Shown: positions 1 through 5,582 of the stretch, piece by piece
How the letters are laid out: each line of letters starts with the position of its first letter
Position numbering within the stretch: the first letter of the stretch is position 1
Source: an uncultured Eubacteriaceae bacterium
Lineage (GTDB): Bacteria > Bacillota > Clostridia > Lachnospirales > CAG-274
Reading direction: 5' to 3'
Assembly: GCA_946534775.1 (NCBI GenBank)
Contig: CAMNCZ010000040.1
Span: forward strand, 1 to 7,621
Length of the DNA stretch: 7,621 nt
Notes under the pieces: model-generated
Told to the model about the DNA's origin: nothing
The model's input: only the letters and a program-made list of their open reading frames with translations
Databases searched by the model: none
Position numbers and translations under genes: made by a program

Positions 1-28
1 CGGGTATGGTATATATTTTTTCTTTCAT
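1..28 (-). CDS. 5' end of an unidentified gene running off the left edge (partial)
   Basis: On the minus strand an ATG at 28-26 opens a frame reading MKEKIYTIP before the window ends. A good Shine-Dalgarno, GAGGTG (complement of 36-41), sits 7 bases upstream, and an extended -10 promoter lies further up, so this looks like a genuine start rather than a chance frame. The peptide resembles, from memory, the start of a clostridial family of unknown function (DUF6062-like, often beginning MKEK-YTIPV). Nine residues are too few to assign a family. The gene is divergent from ogg. Confidence 0.55.
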
Positions 29-35
29 AAGTGTG

Positions 36-62
36 CACCTCGCTTTTTTATTAATTATAACA
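36..62 (-). promoter_or_regulatory. Extended -10 promoter and ribosome binding site of the leftward gene
   Basis: Reading the minus strand, a perfect TATAAT (59-54) is preceded by TGT (62-60), giving an extended -10 of the form TGnTATAAT. The best -35 at a 17-base spacing is only TTTTAT (82-77), which is tolerable for an extended -10 promoter. GAGGTG at 41-36 is the ribosome binding site, 7 bases before the ATG. The element lies between two divergent genes. No equally good promoter is visible for ogg on the plus strand in this 65-base gap: TATAAC at 56-61 is the best -10 and has no convincing -35. Confidence 0.5.
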
Positions 63-93
63 TATTTTTACACAATATAAAAGGGATAAATTT

Positions 94-963
94 ATGAAAA
101 CAACATATTATGACAATTTTGTTGAACTTACCGAAACAGACAGTTTCAACATAACGGAAATACTTGAATGCGGACAGTGTTTTCGCTTTAACAAAATATC
201 CGAAAACAAATACCGCATAATAGCCTTAAACAAGGTGCTTGATATTGAACAAAACGGCACTTCGGTACGCTTTTCGCCCTGTACCGAGGAGGAATTCAAC
301 TCACTTTGGTATAATTATTTCGATTTGAATACAGACTACAAAAAGATAAAAGAAATCATTTCAAAAGACGACCCGATAATGCAAAAAGCCGTTGAATATG
401 CAGGAGGCATAAGGCTTTTAAACCAGGATCCGTTTGAAACGCTGATATCTTTTATTATATCTCAAAACAACAACATACCCCGTATCAAGGGCATTATTTC
501 AAGGCTTTCCAAGGCTTATGGCAGCCCCTCAAACGATGAGGAAAGTTTTTTTCCCGATCTTTCGGTACTTGCCGATGTTACAAACGAAAACTATATGTCG
601 CTCGGCACGGGTTTTCGCGCCAAATACCTCTGCGACTGCGTAGAAAAACTATTGAACAAAGAAATAGACCTTGATACACTTTCCGATATGCCCTCGGAAG
701 AGGCAAAAAAAGAACTTTTAAAAATAAAGGGCGTTGGCCCGAAAGTGGCCGACTGCGTGCTTTTGTTCTCGCTTGGCAAACGCGATATGTATCCTGTTGA
801 CGTATGGGTAAAACGCGTTACCGAACTTTTGTATTTTAACGGCAAAGACACACCAAAGGAAGAAATAAGCGCCTTTGCCGCAAAAAAATGGGGCAAATAT
901 GCGGGATATGCACAGCAATATCTATTCTACTACGCACGCAGCGAGAAACTGGGGGTCAACTGA
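94..963 (+). CDS. ogg: 8-oxoguanine DNA glycosylase/AP lyase, OGG1 family
   Basis: This cytosolic enzyme excises 8-oxoguanine opposite cytosine and can nick the abasic site, starting base excision repair. At 289 residues it is about the length of bacterial Ogg proteins such as that of C. acetobutylicum and shorter than human OGG1. Residues 1-90 form the N-terminal OGG domain (GQCFRF, 27-32). The helix-hairpin-helix is at 208-227, with catalytic Lys217 in GVGPKVADC and catalytic Asp236 in PVDV, spaced 19 residues apart as are human K249 and D268. The other pocket positions also match human: Gly27 (G42), Cys221 (C253), Gln274 (Q315) and Phe278 (F319). NNNIPR at 125-130 supplies the Asn and Arg that contact the opposite cytosine (N149, R154), and Arg175 matches R204. 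Phe174 replaces the wedge Tyr203. The start is supported by AAGGGA (81-86), 7 bases upstream. It is the first gene of the ogg-DUF554-uvrB unit. Confidence 0.95.
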   Translation: MKTTYYDNFVELTETDSFNITEILECGQCFRFNKISENKYRIIALNKVLDIEQNGTSVRFSPCTEEEFNSLWYNYFDLNTDYKKIKEIISKDDPIMQKAVEYAGGIRLLNQDPFETLISFIISQNNNIPRIKGIISRLSKAYGSPSNDEESFFPDLSVLADVTNENYMSLGTGFRAKYLCDCVEKLLNKEIDLDTLSDMPSEEAKKELLKIKGVGPKVADCVLLFSLGKRDMYPVDVWVKRVTELLYFNGKDTPKEEISAFAAKKWGKYAGYAQQYLFYYARSEKLGVN

Positions 964-964
964 A

Positions 965-1660
965 ATGCTCGGTACAACGGTAAATGCAGCCGCCATAATT
1001 TTGGGCGGCTTAATGGGACTTATTTTAAAAGAAAAGTTCAATAAACAATTACAGGAGATAGTTACACAGGCTTCGGGACTTGCGGTTTTTCTGCTTGGGC
1101 TGAATACGGCACTTACGGCAATGCAGTCGCCCGATACAAGCCCGCTGCTCTATGTTGTCAGCCTTATGATAGGCGGCATATTCGGGCAGTTGGTGGATAT
1201 AGAGGATAAACTGGATAAATTCGGCAAAAAACTGGAAGAAAAATTTTCGTCATCGGGCGGCGGTATTTCAAAAGGCTTTGTAAACGGCAGTCTTTTATAC
1301 TGCGTTGGGTCTATGGCGATCCTCGGTGCTTTTGAAAGCGGTTTGACGGGAGATAATACCACATTGTATGTAAAAAGCGTACTTGACGGCGTTATATCGA
1401 TAGTTTTTGCGGCAAGTATGGGTGTAGGCGTTCTGCTTTCCTCTGTTTCCGTATTTTTGTACGAAGGTTCACTTGCACTGTTATCCGGTCTTTTATCACC
1501 GATAATGACAGATACCGTTCTTAACGAAATTTCCGTAGTCGGCGGTCTGCTTATCGCCGCAATAGGCATAAATATACTTGAGATAAAGAAGATCAAAGTC
1601 GGCAATCTTTTGCCGTCGGTTCTTGTACCTGTTTTATACTATACAATTTTTGTGAGGTGA
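965..1660 (+). CDS. DUF554 family multi-pass membrane protein
   Basis: This is an integral membrane protein of unknown function, 231 residues, the usual length for DUF554 proteins such as B. subtilis YdfK. Hydrophobic segments lie near residues 2-21, 36-53, 60-78, 107-124, 136-157, 159-180, 188-205 and 212-229, suggesting seven or eight helices. A charged loop with a Ser/Gly stretch is at 79-105. The family signature is clear in the middle: [15 protein letters not shown] (116-130), KSVLDG (137-142) and the following small-residue helix. The ATG at 965 is chosen because it follows the ogg stop by one base and has a GGGGG Shine-Dalgarno at 951-955. A longer frame back to 875 would only overlap ogg and add a non-hydrophobic tail. 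The gene is probably translationally coupled to ogg. No transport substrate or link to repair is established, and any such role is inference from position. Confidence 0.9.
   Translation: MLGTTVNAAAIILGGLMGLILKEKFNKQLQEIVTQASGLAVFLLGLNTALTAMQSPDTSPLLYVVSLMIGGIFGQLVDIEDKLDKFGKKLEEKFSSSGGGISKGFVNGSLLYCVGSMAILGAFESGLTGDNTTLYVKSVLDGVISIVFAASMGVGVLLSSVSVFLYEGSLALLSGLLSPIMTDTVLNEISVVGGLLIAAIGINILEIKKIKVGNLLPSVLVPVLYYTIFVR
1654..1660 (+). promoter_or_regulatory. uvrB ribosome binding site overlapping the DUF554 stop
   Basis: GAGGTGA lies 5 bases before the ATG at 1666 and contains the TGA stop of the DUF554 gene. This favours ATG 1666 over the in-frame GTG at 1657, which lies inside the Shine-Dalgarno. 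The arrangement implies that ribosomes finishing DUF554 feed directly into uvrB. Confidence 0.8.
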
Positions 1661-1665
1661 TTTTT

Positions 1666-3648
1666 ATGGATTTTAAAGTGGTTTCGCAATATGAACCCAC
1701 GGGCGATCAGCCGCAGGCGATAGATACGCTTGCAAAAGGTTTTGAGGACGGAAAAAAATTTCAGACCTTGCTTGGTGTCACAGGCAGCGGCAAAACATTT
1801 ACTATGGCAAAAATAATTGAAAGGATAAATAAACCCACTCTTGTCATTGCGCACAACAAAACGCTTGCCGCACAGCTGTACAACGAGTTCAAGGAGTTTT
1901 TCCCCGATAACGCGGTAGAATATTTTGTTTCTTATTACGATTATTATCAGCCCGAGGCTTATGTGCCGCAGTCTGATACATACATCGAAAAAGACAGCGC
2001 CGTAAACGAGGAGATCGACAAACTGCGCCATTCCGCAACAGCTGCGCTTTTTGAACGGAAAGATGTGCTTATTGTAGCCAGCGTAAGCTGTATTTACGGT
2101 CTCGGCGCACCGATAGATTATAAAAATATGACCCTTTCCATCCGCCCGGGTATGGAATATCCGCGGGAAGATGTTTTACGACGGTTGGTCGAAATTCAAT
2201 ACGACAGAAACGACCTTAACTTTGTGCGCGGTACTTTCCGTGTGCGCGGCGATACGGTGGAAGTTTTTCCTGCAAGCAGCAGCGATGTTGCAATACGAAT
2301 AGAATTTTTCGGCGACGAGATAGACAGGATATCGGAGGTTGACAGTCTTACGGGCAAGGTTTTAAGCACATTAAATCATATAGCCATTTTCCCCGCATCG
2401 CACTATGTTACGGACCGCGACAATCTTAACCGCGCTCTTCGCGATATCAGACAGGAACTTGACGAAAGATTAAAAGAGCTTAAAGCGCAGGACAAGCTGC
2501 TCGAAGCACAGCGCCTTGAACAGCGCACAAATTACGATATGGAAATGATACAGGAAATGGGATTCTGTTCGGGTATAGAAAACTACTCACGCCACCTTGA
2601 CGGCCGTGCCCCCGGCAGTATGCCGCATACGCTTATAGATTATTTCCCCGATGATTTTCTGATCATGGTAGACGAATCACACGTTACGATACCGCAGATT
2701 GGCGGTATGTACGAGGGCGATCGTTCAAGAAAGACAACACTTGTGGATTTCGGTTTCCGTTTGCCCTCCGCGCTGGATAACCGTCCACTTAAATTTACCG
2801 AGTTTGAGGGCAAGATAAAACAGATGCTTTTTGTATCGGCAACACCCAATAAATACGAAAAAGCACACAGCGAACAGACTGCCGAACAGATAATACGTCC
2901 CACGGGCCTGCTGGACCCCGAGATAAGCCTGCGCCCCGTTACGGGACAGATAGACGACCTTATTGCGGAAATAAACGCTGTTACCGCAAAAAAAGAAAAG
3001 GTACTTGTTACCACCCTTACAAAAAAAATGGCGGAAGACCTTACCGACTATCTGCGTGAAGCGGGAATTCGTGTAAAATATCTGCACAGCGATATAGATA
3101 CACTTGAACGCCTTGAAATAATACGCGATCTGCGTATGGATGTTTTTGACGTTTTGGTCGGCATAAATCTTTTGCGCGAGGGCCTTGACATACCCGAAGT
3201 AAGCCTGGTAGCAATACTCGATGCCGACAAAGAAGGCTTTTTGCGCTCGGAAACATCGCTTATACAGACAGTCGGACGCGCCGCAAGAAACGCAAACGGC
3301 CGTGTAATAATGTATGCCGACACAATGACCGACTCTATGCGAAAGGCCATTAACGAAACGAACCGCCGCCGCAATATCCAGGAAGAATACAACCTTGAAC
3401 ACGGCATTGTACCGAAAACCATCATAAAAAAAGTTCACGATATAATCCATATCACCAAAACCGAGGAACAAAAGCGCACTTCTATGCTGCTTGAAAAAGA
3501 CCCCGAGTCTATGTCCCGCGGCGAACTTTTAAAGGCCATAGAAAAACTGACGGTAATTATGAAACGTGAGGCAAGCGAGTTGAACTTTGAAAAAGCGGCC
3601 GAACTTCGCGATCAGATAGTTGAACTGAAAAAACTCTCACTTATCTGA
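1666..3648 (+). CDS. uvrB: Excinuclease ABC subunit UvrB
   Basis: UvrB is the central subunit of nucleotide excision repair. It is delivered to damage by UvrA, verifies the lesion with its beta-hairpin using ATP, then recruits UvrC for incision. At 660 residues it is full length. Visible motifs are Walker A GVTGSGKT (37-44), the Tyr-rich beta-hairpin around [14 protein letters not shown] (86-99), the Walker B-like DESH (336-339), LFVSATP (388-394), [23 protein letters not shown] split across motif V (501-523), and motif [11 protein letters not shown] (534-542). The C-terminal UVR domain that binds UvrC lies at about 616-652. No key residue is missing. It is the last gene of the ogg unit, and its stop lies inside the 3' end of the convergent yolD-like gene. 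uvrA is not adjacent, unlike the common uvrB-uvrA arrangement in Firmicutes. No LexA-like palindrome was seen upstream of this unit. Confidence 0.98.
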   Translation: MDFKVVSQYEPTGDQPQAIDTLAKGFEDGKKFQTLLGVTGSGKTFTMAKIIERINKPTLVIAHNKTLAAQLYNEFKEFFPDNAVEYFVSYYDYYQPEAYVPQSDTYIEKDSAVNEEIDKLRHSATAALFERKDVLIVASVSCIYGLGAPIDYKNMTLSIRPGMEYPREDVLRRLVEIQYDRNDLNFVRGTFRVRGDTVEVFPASSSDVAIRIEFFGDEIDRISEVDSLTGKVLSTLNHIAIFPASHYVTDRDNLNRALRDIRQELDERLKELKAQDKLLEAQRLEQRTNYDMEMIQEMGFCSGIENYSRHLDGRAPGSMPHTLIDYFPDDFLIMVDESHVTIPQIGGMYEGDRSRKTTLVDFGFRLPSALDNRPLKFTEFEGKIKQMLFVSATPNKYEKAHSEQTAEQIIRPTGLLDPEISLRPVTGQIDDLIAEINAVTAKKEKVLVTTLTKKMAEDLTDYLREAGIRVKYLHSDIDTLERLEIIRDLRMDVFDVLVGINLLREGLDIPEVSLVAILDADKEGFLRSETSLIQTVGRAARNANGRVIMYADTMTDSMRKAINETNRRRNIQEEYNLEHGIVPKTIIKKVHDIIHITKTEEQKRTSMLLEKDPESMSRGELLKAIEKLTVIMKREASELNFEKAAELRDQIVELKKLSLI

Positions 3649-4066
3649 TTTTTATAAAATAAATATTTTCAAAAAATATATTTTCATCCCCGATTTTAAG
3701 AAAACCCATATCGGTATTGAATTTTCGGATATTCCCGCTGATATCCGCATATCTGCCTTCACCGCGTCTTTCTTTATCGGGGATAAAATATGTTACGCAT
3801 ACATCGGGCTTTTCGCCGAGTCTTACTTTTTCGGCAATTACAGACAAAATATCGCTCAGTACCTTCGCATCGTCGGGTGAAAGCTCTATTTTCCCGACTG
3901 TCGTTCTTTCCCTTTTGTGAACATACGCGGAGTGACCCCTAAGCGCCGCAAAGGGCGAAAATATTTTTGCACGGTCGTCAATACTCATTTTAGGATGTTT
4001 TGCAGAAAACTCATCGTTTATATGCTCGGGGCGGCTTTTGTTTATAATATCATCATAATTATCCAT
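3641..4066 (-). CDS. YolD-like protein, partner of the Y-family polymerase
   Basis: This small soluble protein has 141 residues. The core motif [12 protein letters not shown] (31-42) followed by a basic stretch, and VTYFIPD (91-97), match the clostridial branch of YolD-like proteins. Those are typically encoded beside UvrX-type polymerases and have been proposed, on genomic grounds, to act as the UmuD-like partner in Gram-positive bacteria. No catalytic Ser-Lys protease pair of the UmuD kind is evident, so any equivalence would be functional, not structural. The ATG overlaps the polymerase stop (TAATG), with AGGGGG about 11 bases upstream inside the polymerase gene, so translation is probably coupled. 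The C-terminus runs 8 bases into the end of uvrB. Identity is good; biochemical role is inference. Confidence 0.82.
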   Translation of the reverse strand: MDNYDDIINKSRPEHINDEFSAKHPKMSIDDRAKIFSPFAALRGHSAYVHKRERTTVGKIELSPDDAKVLSDILSVIAEKVRLGEKPDVCVTYFIPDKERRGEGRYADISGNIRKFNTDMGFLKIGDENIFFENIYFIKIR

Positions 4067-5439
4067 TACGCCCTGTGACCCCCTATCTGTTGATTTCGCT
4101 CCCTTGCGGTGGCGCCCTCGGTGAAATTTGTGCCCCTTAAAAGTGCGTTTCCGCCATATTTCTTTTTAAGTGCTATTGCAGCCTTTTGCAAACGTTTTTC
4201 TTTTTCCCTGTCCCGATACGGCGTAAAAAGGTCCATCTGTCCGTACACCTCGTTTTCGGGTATAACATCGTTTGCAATAATATACATTCTGCGTATTCTT
4301 AAACCTTTATCGGTTATATCGTCAAAAAGTTCCAGTGTTTTTTTGATTATCAGCTTTGACGAAGAAGTATATTCGCCAAGCCTTATCGTGCCGTGCGAGT
4401 GTTCGGGGATTTTCCTGCCGTAACGGTCCTCTTTTATCTTGCCTTCATAGCTTTTATCTTCCACCGACTCTTTATCATATCCTATCTCAAGCGTTATCGC
4501 ATTTGTTACGCAGTTTGCGTTTACCAGGTCAAGCACAAGCATATCCGCCATTTCAAAAATAACGGTACGCGCTTTTTTGTTATCGTAAGGGCACGACAGA
4601 ACCTGCCCCTGGCTCAATGAATTTTTCTCGGTTTTGTAGCTTTTTATATCCTTTATCTCTACAGGTTCTATACCCCAGGCGTGATCTATCAGTATCGCCG
4701 CATCTATACCGAAAATTTTATAGAAGATCTCCTCGTTTTTTAGGGTCATTCTCGCCACGTCGCCCATTGTATACATCCCGTATTTTTCAAGACGCTTCGC
4801 AGTGCCCGCACCCGTTCGCCAAAAATCCGTTATCGGCCTATGCCCCCACAGCCTTTTGCGGTAGCTCATCTCGTCCAGTTCCGATATCCTTACACCGTTT
4901 TCATCCGCCTCAACGTGCTTTGCATCTATATCCATAGCGATCTTTGCAAGATAAAGATTTGTGCCTATCCCCGCAGTTGCCGTTATCCCCGTTTTATCAA
5001 GCACATCTTTTATCATCGTCTGCGCAAGCTCCCGCGAGGTCATTTTGTAAGTTTCAAGATAATGCGTTGCATCTATAAAAACCTCGTCTATACTGTAAAT
5101 ATGGATATCTTCGGGCGAGATATATTTTAAATAAACATCATATATCTGCCCCGACACTTCTATATAATGCTGCATACGCGGCGGCGCCGTTATAAAATCC
5201 ACTTCTTTGCCCGTTCTTTTTTTAATCTCTTCAACCTTTTGCAGCACTTCAAACAGTCTGGCCCGCCCGGGTATGCCGTAAGCCTTTAGTGCAGGCGACA
5301 CAGCAAGACATATCGTTTTTTCCGTTCGTGTCGGGTCTGCCACCACCAGCCTTGTTTTCAGCGGGTCAAGCCCTCGTGCCACGCACTCCACCGAGGCATA
5401 AAACGATTTCAGGTCAATTGCAATATATTGTTTTTTCAT
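4066..5439 (-). CDS. Y-family translesion DNA polymerase, UvrX/UmuC-like
   Basis: This 457-residue error-prone polymerase is predicted to copy past damaged bases. The palm carries the metal-binding carboxylates Asp9 (YIAIDLKSFYASVE) and Asp118-Glu119 (YSIDEVFID). Tyr14 is in the steric-gate position that excludes ribonucleotides, as in UmuC; DinB has Phe. TAGIGTNLYLAKIAMD (155-170) is the conserved palm segment, and the thumb helix-hairpin-helix is at about 195-231. The little-finger domain spans about 270-390. QMDLF (401-405) is a good beta-clamp binding motif. The tail to QIGGH (451-455) is typical of the clostridial UvrX-like group. The ATG at 5439 has GGGGG (complement of 5447-5451) 7 bases upstream. 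It is the first gene of a two-gene unit with the YolD-like gene, matching the B. subtilis yqjW-yqjX order. DinB (Pol IV) is the alternative, but the YolD partner and the tail favour UvrX. Confidence 0.93.
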   Translation of the reverse strand: MKKQYIAIDLKSFYASVECVARGLDPLKTRLVVADPTRTEKTICLAVSPALKAYGIPGRARLFEVLQKVEEIKKRTGKEVDFITAPPRMQHYIEVSGQIYDVYLKYISPEDIHIYSIDEVFIDATHYLETYKMTSRELAQTMIKDVLDKTGITATAGIGTNLYLAKIAMDIDAKHVEADENGVRISELDEMSYRKRLWGHRPITDFWRTGAGTAKRLEKYGMYTMGDVARMTLKNEEIFYKIFGIDAAILIDHAWGIEPVEIKDIKSYKTEKNSLSQGQVLSCPYDNKKARTVIFEMADMLVLDLVNANCVTNAITLEIGYDKESVEDKSYEGKIKEDRYGRKIPEHSHGTIRLGEYTSSSKLIIKKTLELFDDITDKGLRIRRMYIIANDVIPENEVYGQMDLFTPYRDREKEKRLQKAAIALKKKYGGNALLRGTNFTEGATARERNQQIGGHRA

Positions 5440-5461
5440 TTTATCGCCCCCGTAATAAATA

Positions 5462-5480
5462 TAACTTCTTTGATAAGTTA
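5462..5480. repeat. Perfect inverted repeat over the predicted transcription start of the polymerase unit
   Basis: TAACTT (5462-5467) and AAGTTA (5475-5480) are exact reverse complements separated by 7 bases. The repeat starts one base downstream of the -10 hexamer (5487-5482), so the predicted start at about 5475 lies within it. It could be a repressor operator or a short hairpin at the 5' end of the mRNA. In AT-rich DNA a 6-bp repeat can arise by chance, so function is inference. Confidence 0.4.
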
Positions 5481-5481
5481 A

Positions 5482-5510
5482 ATTATACTACACTTGTTTA
5501 ATTAATTCAA
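5482..5510 (-). promoter_or_regulatory. Sigma-A type promoter of the polymerase-YolD unit
   Basis: On the minus strand TTGAAT (5510-5505) and a perfect TATAAT (5487-5482) are separated by exactly 17 bases. The -35 matches four of six positions of TTGACA. The predicted start, about 5475, gives a leader of roughly 36 bases to the ATG at 5439. It lies just downstream of the ligA terminator, so the polymerase unit is transcribed independently of ligA. Confidence 0.8.
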
Positions 5511-5518
5511 GCATTTTC

Positions 5519-5532
5519 CGAAAAAATGTTCG
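5519..5532. promoter_or_regulatory. Candidate LexA/DinR (SOS) box
   Basis: The plus strand reads CGAAAAAATGTTCG; on the minus strand it is CGAAC, four bases, then TTTCG. This is one mismatch from the symmetric core CGAAC-N4-GTTCG recognised by Gram-positive LexA (DinR). It lies 8 bases upstream of the -35 of the Y-polymerase promoter. The uvrX-type operon is part of the SOS regulon in B. subtilis, so an operator is expected here. Its position outside the -35/-10 core, and the fact that I cannot score it against this species' own LexA motif, keep confidence moderate. Confidence 0.5.
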
Positions 5533-5544
5533 ATAAAATTATAC

Positions 5545-5575
5545 AAAAAAGACGGAGATTTTTGTTTTCTCCGTC
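5545..5575 (-). terminator. Intrinsic terminator of ligA
   Basis: On the minus strand a perfect 8-bp stem, GACGGAGA (5575-5568) with TCTCCGTC (5558-5551), closes a 9-base A-rich loop and is followed at once by six T residues (5550-5545). It begins 7 bases beyond the ligA stop codon. There is no T-run on the opposite side, so it acts only for leftward transcription. Confidence 0.93.
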
Positions 5576-5582
5576 TAATAAT

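Noticed and set aside
76..81. TATAAA as the -10 of ogg
   Set aside because: A start about 7 bases downstream would fall at or beyond the Shine-Dalgarno (81-86), leaving no ribosome binding site on the mRNA.
875..964. Longer start for the DUF554 protein at ATG 875
   Set aside because: It would overlap ogg by 89 bases and add a polar, non-conserved 30-residue tail before the natural membrane-protein start; ATG 965 has a proper Shine-Dalgarno.
1600..1615. CGGCAA-TCTT-TTGCCG perfect hairpin near the end of the DUF554 gene, possible attenuator before uvrB
   Set aside because: The stem is only 6 bp, inside coding sequence, with no T-run after it; probably incidental.
1610..1647. Possible internal promoter for uvrB (TTGCCG and TATACT)
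   Set aside because: The spacing is 19 bases and the hexamers are weak; the tight coupling to DUF554 explains uvrB expression without it.
2725..3471. Long open frame of 248 codons antisense to uvrB
   Set aside because: It is a shadow of uvrB codon usage: Cys/Tyr/Phe-rich composition, no ribosome binding site, no recognisable motif, while uvrB is fully conserved over the same bases.
3663..3690. AT-only hairpin (ATATTTT/AAAATAT) after uvrB
   Set aside because: No GC pairs and coding on the other strand; too weak for an intrinsic terminator.
3726..3747. Perfect 7-bp inverted repeat CGGATAT/ATATCCG with 8-base loop, 78 bases past the uvrB stop
   Set aside because: No T-run follows in either direction, and it lies inside the yolD-like coding sequence, so I do not call it a terminator. 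It might still pause or protect the uvrB 3' end.
5538..5543. Second TATAAT on the minus strand just after the ligA terminator
   Set aside because: At 17-base spacing the -35 would be AACAAA, inside the terminator loop; not a credible promoter compared with the one at 5482-5510.
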